From contig BNUU01000011.1 of NCBI GenBank assembly GCA_025997595.1, forward strand, positions 1 to 49,208: DNA of 49,208 bases, read 5' to 3'. The translations under genes and the position numbers were made by a program. The number at the start of each line of letters is the position of its first letter. Within the stretch, counting starts at the first letter, position 1. Shown piece after piece: positions 1 through 7,910 of this stretch. A model generated the notes under the pieces. The model saw nothing but the letters and a program-made list of their open reading frames with translations. It made no database searches and was not told the DNA's origin. This stretch comes from Spirochaetia bacterium. GTDB lineage: Bacteria; Spirochaetota; Spirochaetia; Treponematales; Breznakiellaceae.

Positions 1-124
1 AAGAAGATTCAAAGACTATTTCGACAAATTTTATATATTCAACGAAATTATAGTAGTAATAGTGTTATGATCCATATAATTTGGAAGGAAGATACACCCT
101 AAAAAGAGGTTTTTCAGCAAACTC
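1..124 (+). mobile_element. Right-end remnant of an IS1182-like element
   Basis: Positions 106-124 read GAGGTTTTTCAGCAAACTC, whose reverse complement resembles the terminal repeats of the two IS1182-like elements at 1001-1570 and 14840-14957 (GAxxxTGCTGAAAAA). It abuts the palindromic repeat at 125 in the same place where the other two elements sit. A reading frame open from base 1 to a TAA at 100-102 could be the C-terminal tail of its transposase, but 33 residues are too few to name. The left part lies outside the window. Confidence 0.45.
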
Positions 125-291
125 AACATACGCTATACGCTGCGCCGCAGTAGCGGCTTGGCCTACGAAAAACCCCAGTCGGGCTTCGCCCTTTGTGGAG
201 TTTTTCTCCGGCACATTTTTGCGGTTGCTGGAAACCTACGGTTTCCTTTATCGCAACCGCAAAAACGTCGTATAGCTTTCACGTTATGTGC
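119..291 (+). repeat. Palindromic attC-like repeat, long form (site a)
   Basis: Left arm AACATACGCTATACG (125-139) pairs with the right arm CGTATAGCTTTCACGTTATG (about 270-289), with unequal spacing between the two paired blocks, as in integron attC sites. The interior carries a GGGCTTCGCCC hairpin near 181 and a long stem at 216-265 (TTTTTGCGGTTGC with GCAACCGCAAAAA). An almost identical copy lies in the opposite orientation at 10605-10794 and a short form at 13141-13229. The left box is interrupted by the IS remnant. An attC function is inference; a MITE or REP element is the alternative. Confidence 0.6.
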
Positions 292-358
292 AATTTGAAA
301 TTGTCTACAAAATCATACACCTTATTACAGAAATAACCGAATTTTCTAAAAAAAATTA

Positions 359-387
359 TTGACAAACGGTTATACTAATGTTATACT
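359..387 (+). promoter_or_regulatory. Promoter of the MazEF-like module
   Basis: TTGACA at 359-364, a 17-bp spacer, TATACT at 382-387. Only 6 nt separate the -10 box from the ATG at 394, so the transcript should start at or next to the start codon. A direct repeat GTTATACTxA (about 369-388) overlaps the -10 and could bind the antitoxin. Confidence 0.75.
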
Positions 388-393
388 TAAAAT

Positions 394-642
394 ATGAAAA
401 CAGCGATATCTTTACCGGACACGGTATATTTTGAAGCAGAAGAAACAGCCCATAATTTGGGTGTCCCCAGAAGCACCTTATATGTGAATGCATTAGTGGA
501 ATATTTACAAAAAAACAACCGAAAAAATATTACCAAAAAATTGAATGAAATATATACCGATGATTATTATAAGGAATTTGAGCTAATAGCAAATGCGGGT
601 CTTGAAAGTATAAGGGAATTAACAAAAAATGATACGTGGTGA
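394..642 (+). CDS. MazE/RHH-type antitoxin
   Basis: An 82-residue protein with an N-terminal ribbon-helix-helix-like segment (MKTAISLPDTVYFEAEETA, then an Arg-Ser-rich turn and a helix ending VEYLQ), typical of MazE-like antitoxins that bind DNA with the N-terminus and mask a MazF toxin with the C-terminal tail. The toxin gene follows and overlaps it by 14 bp, so the two are translationally coupled. The start is fixed by the promoter 6 nt upstream; there is no ribosome-binding site. The pair lies between two palindromic repeats, as an exchangeable cassette would. Family assignment is by motif only. Confidence 0.8.
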   Translation: MKTAISLPDTVYFEAEETAHNLGVPRSTLYVNALVEYLQKNNRKNITKKLNEIYTDDYYKEFELIANAGLESIRELTKNDTW

Positions 643-973
643 AATTTGGTGGGTTCAATTCGGTATTCCCTTTGGAAGCGAGGTTGGTTATAAGCGTCCT
701 GTACTAATAGTGCAGGATGATTCTTTTAACGAAAGTAAAATCAGAACAATTGTAGTAGTACCATTAACAACAAATTTACGTTTAGCTGAAGCGCCCGGGA
801 ATGTTTTTTTAAAGAAAAAGGAATCAAAATTGACCGATGATTCTGTAATAATAGTCACCCAATTATATGCATTGGATAGAGACAGATTTATTGAAAAAAT
901 ATCAAAATTAAATAAAGAAATAATGGAAAAAGTAGAAAATGGAATGATGTTGGTCCTTGGAATAAAAAAATAA
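629..973 (+). CDS. MazF/PemK-family endoribonuclease toxin
   Basis: A 114-residue protein of the usual MazF length. It opens MIRGEIWWVQFGIPFGSEVGYKRPVLI-type, the conserved MazF N-terminus (GEIWWV, G-KRPVL-V), followed by the VVPLTTN strand and a C-terminal VTQLYALD-KI segment. MazF proteins cleave mRNA at short sequence motifs; the upstream antitoxin neutralises it. Conserved Arg (in KRP) and Thr (PLTTN) positions are present, so the toxin appears intact. The next feature is a repeat box (GCCTAAC, 994-1000) and the mirrored IS. Confidence 0.88.
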   Translation: MIRGEIWWVQFGIPFGSEVGYKRPVLIVQDDSFNESKIRTIVVVPLTTNLRLAEAPGNVFLKKKESKLTDDSVIIVTQLYALDRDRFIEKISKLNKEIMEKVENGMMLVLGIKK

Positions 974-1000
974 TAAAAGCAAAAAATTACTTCGCCTAAC

Positions 1001-1570
1001 GAACCTGCTGAAAAAGTATTGACGTAGTAAAACTATCATGATATAATGCGGAATTATGGCAAGATACAAATACGTTGATAAAAGTCAGGGTCTATTTCTC
1101 ACGGTGGATCTACAAAATCAGCTTATTCCTGGTACATTTGAGTATACCTTGAATGAATTGATCGACAAAAAGCTGGATTTAAGCATATTTGACCGGCGGT
1201 ATAAGAACGATGAGACCGGTGCAAGTGCAATAGAACCGCGGGTATTACTCAAAATAATCATCTATTGCTATTCGTTGGGAATAATTACCTCAAGAAAGAT
1301 AGCCCGAATGTGTGAAACTCATATGATAGTAAAGGCATTAGCCGATGATATAGAGCCGCATTGTACTACGATATCAAATTTTGTATCAACGATGAGTGAG
1401 GAAGTGGAAGTATTATTCACGGAAATACTGATGGTATGCCAGGAATAAGCTGATTTTGTAGATCCACCGTGAGAAATAGACCCTGACTTTTATCAACGTA
1501 TTTGTATCTTGCCATAATTCCGCATTATATCATGATAGTTTTACTACGTCAATACTTTTTCAGCAGGTTC
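1001..1570 (+). mobile_element. Mirrored IS1182-like element with 136-bp inverted arms
   Basis: Bases 997-1132 and 1439-1574 are reverse complements of each other, as far as I can read without a mismatch. Both ends are therefore the same IS end (GAACCTGCTGAAAAAGTATT). The left arm contains a promoter (TTGACG 1019-1024, 17-bp spacer, TATAAT 1042-1047) and the first codons of the transposase, and the right arm holds an inverted copy of both. The element sits exactly between a GCCTAAC box (994-1000) and GTTATGT (1571-1577) of the palindromic repeat family. It is about one third of a full IS1182-type element. Confidence 0.85.
1056..1448 (+). pseudogene. Truncated IS1182-family transposase (N-terminal part)
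   Basis: The 130 residues match the N-terminal DUF772-like region of IS1182 transposases: an FLTVDLQNQLIPGTFEYTL opening, the IEPRVLLKIIIYCYSLGI helix and the SRKIARMCETHMIVKALA segment. The catalytic DDE domain is missing. The frame runs out of transposase and stops at a TAA inside the right inverted arm (1446-1448), so the stop was created by the rearrangement. ATG lies 8 nt after the -10 box; no Shine-Dalgarno sequence. It cannot transpose by itself. Confidence 0.85.
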
Positions 1571-1588
1571 GTTATGTGCAGTGTGCCC
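1571..1588 (+). repeat. Left inverted arm of the unit carrying the 4-TM protein
   Basis: GTTATGTGCAGTGTGCCC here matches the reverse complement of GGGCACATTGCACATAAC at 2459-2476 at 17 of 18 positions. The pair brackets one gene (1600-2355), as if the whole 906-bp unit moved as one piece. Confidence 0.65.
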
Positions 1589-1599
1589 GTACCCCATTA

Positions 1600-2355
1600 T
1601 TATATTTTAATTTTAAATGTGTATAGTATTAAACATATAAATTCCATGAGGGAAATAAAAATAGAAAAAATACAAACCAAGTCAATAATAATAGAATCAA
1701 TATTAATGGACTTTTTTTCTTCCCTCTCAACATATTTTTTCAATGGACTTAACCTCTTTTCAATATCCGCTTGAAGCCAATCACACTCTTTGTATAAGGT
1801 TAGAAGAAACATATACTCTGATTTTCCAGAAATATTGTTTATATCCAGAAATCTCCGCCGTCCATCATTTAATTTAAATTCTAATGACCACGAATCATCA
1901 CCACCACCTTGACTATATTTAATGGCTTTAATATTACTGTATATTAGTGGGCTTCCCGTCTCTAAATAAGGACTATTTTTGAAAGGGAATATCCGTCTAT
2001 AGGCATTCATTTTTTGGTTGTCATATTCGTTATATGTCCATCCCATATGTGCCACAAATAGTATTGCAAGAGAAAAAGCCCCTAATAATAATAAGCCTCG
2101 GAGAAAAAGTGATTCAACCGATTCCACAAAATGAGATGATAGAAATGGAAAAAAAACAAATTGCATTGTAAAAAATACTAAAAAAAGTTTTACACCTCTT
2201 AATCTCTCTATTGTACCAAAAACTTCATTATTGTAGCGAATGAAAAATATATAAATATAAAGACCTATGGCGATGCAGAGGATAATATATATTAACGGAG
2301 TTTTCCAACTAAACGGATAGAAAAACTCTTCAAGACTTTTTTCATTAGAATCCAT
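1600..2355 (-). CDS. Hypothetical membrane protein, four predicted TM segments
   Basis: 251 residues, not recognised. Hydrophobic segments lie near residues 19-37, 54-73, 84-104 and 223-248. Between the third and fourth lies a soluble part of about 110 residues with a beta-rich stretch (SPLIYSNIKAIKYSQGGG, then WSLEFKLNDGRRRFLDI) that resembles a PH-like membrane-protein insert. The start is supported by AGGAGG about 11 nt upstream of the ATG at 2355. It is AT-rich, encoded alone in a unit bounded by 18-bp inverted arms, and opposite in strand to the neighbouring toxin-antitoxin pair. Confidence 0.65.
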   Translation of the reverse strand: MDSNEKSLEEFFYPFSWKTPLIYIILCIAIGLYIYIFFIRYNNEVFGTIERLRGVKLFLVFFTMQFVFFPFLSSHFVESVESLFLRGLLLLGAFSLAILFVAHMGWTYNEYDNQKMNAYRRIFPFKNSPYLETGSPLIYSNIKAIKYSQGGGDDSWSLEFKLNDGRRRFLDINNISGKSEYMFLLTLYKECDWLQADIEKRLSPLKKYVEREEKKSINIDSIIIDLVCIFSIFISLMEFICLILYTFKIKI

Positions 2356-2458
2356 TTACCTTGCTTCCTCCTCAATGTTTAAATATTATTATACATTTAT
2401 TCTAATTTGTCAATAACTATTTTACATCATTATTTACCTAATTTTACAACTAAGCTTA

Positions 2459-2490
2459 GGGCACATTGCACATAACATTTATTTATACGC
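2459..2490 (+). repeat. attC-like repeat, half form (site j)
   Basis: GGGCACATTGCACATAAC followed by ATTTATTTATACGC, a degraded version of the CATAAC-ATACGCTATACGC junction seen at 13142 and 15376. It marks the right end of the 1571-2476 unit. No second arm is visible. Confidence 0.5.
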
Positions 2491-2541
2491 AATACACCTA
2501 CTCCCCCCAAACCCCATCAACAACATTCGGGTAAACCCAGC

Positions 2542-2802
2542 CTATCGCTGAACCATGCTGGGAGGCACCTTTGCTTCCCTTGTCTGATTATGCGAAGGCA
2601 GGAGAAAGTCAATAAAGCCGTTCCTGGTTTTCTCAAAATCTTGGCCAAACTCGTTAAACTTGGTCTCGGTCAGCTTTACATTGTTCTCCAGGAGGATGTT
2701 CGCCTTGCCCTCGGAGGTGTCAAAAAAACGCCAGCCGGATTCTTCGAGGAGTTTGTTGATCTTTATCCGGGCCTTTGCCTCTTTTGCCGCCAATGAAACC
2801 AC
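2542..2802 (-). pseudogene. N-terminal fragment of a type I restriction enzyme R subunit (hsdR-like)
   Basis: The first ~65 residues (SLAAKEAKARIKINKLLEES, GWRFFDTSEGKANILLENN, a phenylalanine-rich end at GFIDFLL) resemble the extreme N-terminus of HsdR/DEAD-box type I restriction subunits, which normally run to 800-1000 residues. After GFIDFLL the reading frame continues into unrelated sequence and stops at 2542. This is a remnant at the junction between the repeat-bounded accessory unit and the conserved ATL-aat-metH block, probably left by an excision or deletion. Not functional as a nuclease. Confidence 0.6.
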
Positions 2803-2811
2803 CCTTCCCTT

Positions 2812-3279
2812 TTATGCCTTAAATTCCCATACCTGCCCCTCATACCCCTCCACCAGATACTTCTTTCCTTTCTGCACAACGGTGTGGCCCTCCGCTTCCA
2901 GCCGCACCTTTTGGCCTTCGATGCCGTCGGGAAATTTTTCGTTGAGCCGGCCATCTTTTTTCAGGGTGCGCCACCAGGGGGTTTCATTCTTACCGCCCCG
3001 TTCCTCGCTGGCATGGGCGGCGATGTTGACAAACATGCCGGCGGTCATGGGGCAGGCGCATCCGGCTTTGTATTTTTTTGCCAGGTGGGCCATCATGCGG
3101 TCGATGGTGGTGAGTTTGCCCCTGGGGACTTTTTTCATCAGGCCGTCGTATTCCAGGGGCGCGGCAATGAGCATGGTTGTCGCTTTGTAGCGCTCAATTT
3201 TCCATGGCTCCGTAATCTGCGCCACCTTGGGCAGGTCCCCGCTGAAATTCAGTTTTTCGTTAAAGGTTTTTTTCGGCAT
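2812..3279 (-). CDS. Alkyltransferase-like (ATL/MGMT-fold) protein without the active cysteine
   Basis: 155 residues. The stretch VPRGKLTTIDRMMAHLAKK followed by a Gly/Ala-rich turn, TPWWRTLKKDGRL and GQKVRLEAEGHTV follows the pattern of the DNA-binding domain of O6-alkylguanine-DNA alkyltransferases (IPxGKVxTY, PCHRVI, LLxxEGV). Where the alkyltransferases have PCHR this protein has PWWR, so the alkyl-acceptor cysteine is replaced by Trp, as in ATL proteins that flag alkylated bases for nucleotide excision repair. The start at 3279 is chosen for AAGGAG 7 nt upstream; the longer frame from 3315 adds an unlikely leader. It overlaps the end of the upstream aat-like gene by 20 bp, so they form an operon. 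Confidence 0.65.
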   Translation of the reverse strand: MPKKTFNEKLNFSGDLPKVAQITEPWKIERYKATTMLIAAPLEYDGLMKKVPRGKLTTIDRMMAHLAKKYKAGCACPMTAGMFVNIAAHASEERGGKNETPWWRTLKKDGRLNEKFPDGIEGQKVRLEAEGHTVVQKGKKYLVEGYEGQVWEFKA

Positions 3280-4000
3280 TATAATCTCCTTTCGATTTTC
3301 GAAAAATTTCAACAAATTCTTTTATGTTCAGATTTACTGCGCCCAGATCGGTTTTGTAAGACAAAGGCATACCCAGATCCCAAAAGGCGAAACCCTTATC
3401 CCGGAGCCAGCGGGCGGTGAGGACCATCTGGGCTTTGCCGGCGTTACTTTCGTCGTGGTAACCTGAATAGCTGGTGTAGACCCCGCCGGTAACCATGCCG
3501 AACTCCCCGGCCCTGAGTTCGCCGTCACGGTAAACACCGAAGGAAAAAGGCCGCGCAGCAGAATCATTTTGCTCCCGGATTTTCCGCAGCGCATCACGGA
3601 GGGGTTTGGTGAGCCAGCCCTCGCCGTAGACTTCGGCGCAGCGGTCGATGATAAAATCGAAATCACGGTCCACCGCAAGTTCATAAGATTTAAGAAAACG
3701 CCGAATGGTTTTGCCTTCGTGGAGGTTCTCAAAAAAAAGTACCGACCGGGTCAGGTGGTGCATGGGTTCAAGCAAAAAGATGGGCTCACCGTTACTTTCC
3801 ATTCCGAAAACAGGCAGTTGTTCTGACATGATTAGAAATCCTGCGCCGATAAGCCGGGCGATAAAGGCGGGATCAAAATCCAGGGCCACGCAATATTCTT
3901 CATCATACCCGGTGGCGACAATGGCGTCCATAATTTCATCGGGATCATCCTCAAGCTGAATGAAGATGTGTCCCGTTGAGATATAACGAATGCCGCCCAT
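3260..4000 (-). CDS. aat: Leucyl/phenylalanyl-tRNA-protein transferase-like protein
   Basis: 246 residues. The C-terminal half has the Aat/GNAT-like core: GELRAGEFGMVTGGVYTSYS, NAGKAQMVLTARWLRDKGF, and FWDLGMPLSYKTDLGAVNL, parallel to the SASKVAL, L...RGF.. and LGA motifs of bacterial Aat. Aat moves Leu or Phe from charged tRNA to N-terminal basic residues, marking proteins for ClpS/ClpAP. The N-terminal part is shorter and diverged from the Proteobacterial form. The ATG at 4000 lies 6 nt after a TATAAT (4007-4012) on the minus strand, so the transcript is probably leaderless; the open frame extends upstream to 4108 but would run into metH. Divergent from metH, 34 bp apart. Confidence 0.7.
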   Translation of the reverse strand: MGGIRYISTGHIFIQLEDDPDEIMDAIVATGYDEEYCVALDFDPAFIARLIGAGFLIMSEQLPVFGMESNGEPIFLLEPMHHLTRSVLFFENLHEGKTIRRFLKSYELAVDRDFDFIIDRCAEVYGEGWLTKPLRDALRKIREQNDSAARPFSFGVYRDGELRAGEFGMVTGGVYTSYSGYHDESNAGKAQMVLTARWLRDKGFAFWDLGMPLSYKTDLGAVNLNIKEFVEIFRKSKGDYNAEKNL

Positions 4001-4034
4001 GGATTCATTATACCGTTTATGATACCATTCCGCT

Positions 4035-7000
4035 ATGACAATCCGGAAACAGCTCGATGAAATAGCCGCAGAACGCATACTCATCCTCGACGGGGCCATG
4101 GGCACCATGGTCCAGACCTATAAACTAAAGGAAGGGGATTTTCGCGGCGAGCGTTTCGCCTCCCATCCGACGCCCCTTTTGGGCTGCAACGACCTCCTCT
4201 GCATCACCAAACCGGAGGTCATTTCCGGCATCCACGAGCAGTATTTGGCGGCGGGGGCGGACATCATCGAGACCTGCAGCCTCAATTCCACAGCGGTGTC
4301 CCTTGCGGATTACGGCCTGGCGGACATGGCCTACGAGATCAGCGTTGCCGCCGCGCAGGTTGCCCGGCAGGCGGCGGATAAATTTTCTCCCCCGGATAAG
4401 AAGCGGTTTGTCGCGGGGAGCATCGGTCCCACCACCCGCAGCAGCAGCATCTCCCCGGACATGGACGACCCCGGCAAACGGGGCGTCACCTGGGACGAGC
4501 TTGTTGCGGCCTTTTATGACAACGCCCGGGGCCTCCTGGACGGCGGCGCAGACATCCTGCTGGCGGAAACCCTCTTCGACACCCTCAACGCCAAGGCCGC
4601 CGCCTTCGCCATTAACCGATTGCTGGAAGAGCGTCACCTCGATGTGCCCCTGATCCTTTCCGCCACCATTTCCGATACCGCAGGCCGGCTCCTTTCCGGG
4701 CAGACCGTGGAGGCATTTTGGGTCTCGGTGGCCCACGCCAATCTCTGGGCCGTGGGTCTTAACTGTTCCTTTGGGGCCGAAAAACTTAAACCCCATATCG
4801 CCGCCCTTGCCGCCGCCGCTCCCTGCAAAATCAGCGCCTACCCCAACGCCGGGCTGCCCAACCAGCTGGGAGCTTACGATGAAGGCCCCAAGGCCATGGC
4901 CTCTAAAATCGAAGCCTATCTTAAAGAAGGGCTCGTCAACATCGTGGGCGGCTGCTGCGGCTCCACCCCCGCCCACATCGCCGAAATCGCCAAACTGGCG
5001 AAAAACTATGCGCCCCGGAAGCTCCCCATGCAAAAACAGGGGATGGAACCATCAGAAACGGCGGCGGCATCGACATTTTTAGCGGGGCTTGAACCGCTCC
5101 GCATCGGCCGGGACCGGGGGCTGACCGATATCGGGGAGCGGACCAATGTGGCGGGGAGCCGCAAATTTCTCCGGCTCATAAAAGAAGAAAAGTACGACGA
5201 AGCCCTGAGCATCGCCCGCGAAATGATCGAGCGGGGCGCAGCGGTGATCGACGTCTGCATGGACGACGCCCTGCTGGATGCGGAAAGGGCCATGAAAGCC
5301 TTTCTCAACCTGGCGCTCTCGGACCCCGACATTGCACGGGTCCCCATCATGATCGACAGCTCCCGGTGGAGCGTGATCGAGGCGGGCCTCAAATGCGTTC
5401 AGGGGAAGTGCCTGGTAAATTCCATCAGCCTGAAAGAAGGGGAAGCCGAATTCCTCCGCAAGCTGAATCTTGTGCGGCGTTACGGCGCGGCGGTGGTAGT
5501 AATGCTGTTTGATGAACAGGGCCAGGCGGCAGCTTACGACAGGAAAATCGAAGTGGCCCGCCGTTCCTGGGATTTGATAAACGGCGCGGGCTTTCCCCCA
5601 AACGATATCGTATTCGATCCCAATGTGCTCTCGGTTGCCACGGGGATCAGTGAACATGATTCCTACGCCCTGGACTTTATCCGCGCCTGCAAATGGATCA
5701 GCAAAAACTGCCCCGGCGCGCAAATCTCCGGGGGCATCTCCAACCTTTCATTCAGTTTCCGGGGGAACGAGCCGATCCGGGAAGCGATGCACGCGGTCTT
5801 TATCAAACACGCCGTCGATGCGGGCCTCACCATGGCGATTGTGAACCCCGCAGCATTACTGTCATACGATGACATTGAGCCCCGGCTGCGCGCCGCCGCC
5901 GAGGATGTGATCCTCAACCGCAGTCCCGATGCATCAGAAAAACTGTTGGCCATTGCAGAAAAAATTGCCGCCGACAAACAGGACAACAGTAATACTGCAA
6001 CACCCATTATTCATTCTGATGACTGGCGCAGCTTCGATCCCGAATCCCGCATCGTCCACGCCATGGTGAAGGGCATCGACGACTTTATCGAAGCCGATGT
6101 GCTGGAGATCCGGCCCGCCTATTCCCGGTCCCTGGAAATCGTGGAAGGCCCTCTGATGAAGGGTATGCGGGAAGTGGGGGAGCGCTTCGGCGCGGGGAAG
6201 ATGTTCCTCCCCCAGGTGATCCGCAGCGCACGGGTGATGAAGAAAGCGGTGGCAGTGCTGGAGCCCTTCATCCAGGCGGAAAAGGCGGCGGCAGCCATTA
6301 AAACTGCTGATGGCCTCGATAAAAAAAGCGGCGGCAGCGCAAATAATGGCGGCAAGATCCTTCTGGCGACCGTGAAGGGCGATGTCCACGATATCGGCAA
6401 GAACATCGTGGGGGTGGTCCTGGGCTGCAACGGCTACGACATCATCGACCTGGGGGTCATGGTCCCCACGGAAAAAATCATCGAAACCGCGATACGGGAA
6501 AAGGTCAGTGTCATCGGCCTTTCGGGGCTCATCACGCCGTCCCTGGATGAAATGGTCCGCACCGCGCAGGAGATGGAAAAGCGGGGTTTGCGGATTCCCC
6601 TGATCATCGGCGGGGCCACCACCAGCCTTGCCCACACGGCTTTGCGGATCGCCCCGGAGTATTCCGGTTCCGTGGTTTATGTCCGGGACGCAGGCCAGTG
6701 TCCCGAGGTGGTGCGGGCCCTCCTTTCGGAGGCCGAAAAGCCCCGCTTCCTCGAAGAGCTGGAAACAAGCTACCGCCGGGCGGCGGCCCAACACGAGACA
6801 ATAGCTTCCCGCATCGAACTCCTTCCCCTGGAAGCGGCGCGGGCCAACAAAATTCCGGCAACAGCCTATACCGCCCCGCCGCCCAAAACAACGGGCATCA
6901 TCAAACTAAACGATTATCCCCTGGAAAAGGTGATTCCCCACATCGACTGGAACGCTTTCCTGCAAAGTTGGGAAATGGGGAATAGTATCACCGCAAAAGA

Positions 7001-7805
7001 CCGCTTGCAGGACCAAAAAGAAGCCCGTGACAAACTCACCTGTGACGCCCGGAATCTTCTGGACAAAATTCAGGCCGAAAAAATCTTAAGCCTCCGCGGC
7101 GTCGCGGGGATTTTCCCCGCCGCTTCCGATGGGGATGACATTGTTCTTTACGGGCCGGTTGGAAACACGATGGCTCAGACCGAAACAGAAATCGCCCGTT
7201 TTTCCTTTTTGCGAAACCAGGGCAAAAAACGGGCCGGGGCCTTCAACCCCTGCCTTGCGGATTTCATCCCCCCCGCCGGGAAAGAAAACTCCGCTGACAA
7301 CAACGGCCCCGCCGGCTGGCTTGGCCTCTTTGTCCTCAGCGCGGGCTTTGGTCTTGCAGAAGCCGCTGCGGAGTACCGGCGCCGCCATGACGACTACGGC
7401 GCAATCCTCCTCTCAAGTCTCGCCAACAGCCTCGCCGAAGCATTCGGTGAAGAAATCCACCGGCGGATAGCAGAGGAATTCTGGGCCTATGCCCCCGCAG
7501 GCGTCGGCGCTCAATCCGCCGACGGAACAGGCGGAATTCGTCCCGCCTTCGGTTACCCCGCCTGCCCGGACCACCGTGACAAGGAAACCGCCTTTGCCCT
7601 GCTGGAAGCGCAGCAACACTGCGGCCTCACCCTCACCCCATCCGCCATGATCGACCCCGCCGCCTCGGTCTGCGGCATGTACATTGCCCACCCCGGCGCG
7701 TACTACTTCGGTGTTGGAACCGTGGGGGAGGACCAGCTGGCGGATTGGGCGGCGCGGAAAGGCATCACCGTGGAGGAAGCCAGGCGGAGGGTGGGAAGGA
7801 TCTAG
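4035..7805 (+). CDS. metH: Cobalamin-dependent methionine synthase
   Basis: 1256 residues, the full four-module length. Residues 1-320: homocysteine domain with zinc ligands Cys244 (GLNCSFGA) and Cys307-Cys308 (GGCCGS). About 350-625: pterin domain beginning GLTDIGERTNVAGS, binding methyltetrahydrofolate. About 640-890: cobalamin domain with the DxHxxG motif GDVHDIGKNIVG, cobalt ligand His785. About 905-1240: AdoMet reactivation domain with GGIRPAFGYPACPDHRDKE. It makes methionine from homocysteine. The start lies only 11 nt after a TATGAT (4018-4023) and has no Shine-Dalgarno sequence; the 34-bp gap to the divergent gene leaves no room for a riboswitch. metK, the next step, is in the same window at 41695. 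Confidence 0.97.
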   Translation: MTIRKQLDEIAAERILILDGAMGTMVQTYKLKEGDFRGERFASHPTPLLGCNDLLCITKPEVISGIHEQYLAAGADIIETCSLNSTAVSLADYGLADMAYEISVAAAQVARQAADKFSPPDKKRFVAGSIGPTTRSSSISPDMDDPGKRGVTWDELVAAFYDNARGLLDGGADILLAETLFDTLNAKAAAFAINRLLEERHLDVPLILSATISDTAGRLLSGQTVEAFWVSVAHANLWAVGLNCSFGAEKLKPHIAALAAAAPCKISAYPNAGLPNQLGAYDEGPKAMASKIEAYLKEGLVNIVGGCCGSTPAHIAEIAKLAKNYAPRKLPMQKQGMEPSETAAASTFLAGLEPLRIGRDRGLTDIGERTNVAGSRKFLRLIKEEKYDEALSIAREMIERGAAVIDVCMDDALLDAERAMKAFLNLALSDPDIARVPIMIDSSRWSVIEAGLKCVQGKCLVNSISLKEGEAEFLRKLNLVRRYGAAVVVMLFDEQGQAAAYDRKIEVARRSWDLINGAGFPPNDIVFDPNVLSVATGISEHDSYALDFIRACKWISKNCPGAQISGGISNLSFSFRGNEPIREAMHAVFIKHAVDAGLTMAIVNPAALLSYDDIEPRLRAAAEDVILNRSPDASEKLLAIAEKIAADKQDNSNTATPIIHSDDWRSFDPESRIVHAMVKGIDDFIEADVLEIRPAYSRSLEIVEGPLMKGMREVGERFGAGKMFLPQVIRSARVMKKAVAVLEPFIQAEKAAAAIKTADGLDKKSGGSANNGGKILLATVKGDVHDIGKNIVGVVLGCNGYDIIDLGVMVPTEKIIETAIREKVSVIGLSGLITPSLDEMVRTAQEMEKRGLRIPLIIGGATTSLAHTALRIAPEYSGSVVYVRDAGQCPEVVRALLSEAEKPRFLEELETSYRRAAAQHETIASRIELLPLEAARANKIPATAYTAPPPKTTGIIKLNDYPLEKVIPHIDWNAFLQSWEMGNSITAKDRLQDQKEARDKLTCDARNLLDKIQAEKILSLRGVAGIFPAASDGDDIVLYGPVGNTMAQTETEIARFSFLRNQGKKRAGAFNPCLADFIPPAGKENSADNNGPAGWLGLFVLSAGFGLAEAAAEYRRRHDDYGAILLSSLANSLAEAFGEEIHRRIAEEFWAYAPAGVGAQSADGTGGIRPAFGYPACPDHRDKETAFALLEAQQHCGLTLTPSAMIDPAASVCGMYIAHPGAYYFGVGTVGEDQLADWAARKGITVEEARRRVGRI

Positions 7806-7872
7806 GGTTTTATTTTTATTGTTTTTATTCCACTTATCATAACTGCTTTCCTCAAGTATTTGTTATACATAA

Positions 7873-7901
7873 TTGACATATTATGAATGATGTTATATAA
7901 T
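7873..7901 (+). promoter_or_regulatory. Consensus sigma-70 promoter of the DUF4349 gene
   Basis: TTGACA (7873-7878), exactly 17 bp, TATAAT (7896-7901). The -10 box lies inside the apparent longer reading frame, which rules out the ATG at 7887 and fixes the start at 7911, 9 nt after the -10 box. Confidence 0.85.
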
Positions 7902-7910
7902 GAAGCCATT

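Noticed and set aside
81..275. Plus-strand open frame of 64 codons
   Set aside because: It lies within the IS remnant and the palindromic repeat; the mirrored copy at 10605-10794 gives similar frames.
1502..1774. 90-codon plus-strand frame
   Set aside because: It runs through the mirrored IS arm into the antisense of the membrane protein gene.
2590..3466. Several overlapping plus-strand frames opposite the ATL and hsdR-like genes
   Set aside because: They are antisense to frames with recognisable motifs and ribosome-binding sites and show no family features.
4001..4034. Cobalamin riboswitch before metH
   Set aside because: Only 34 bp separate the divergent start codons, too short for the aptamer.
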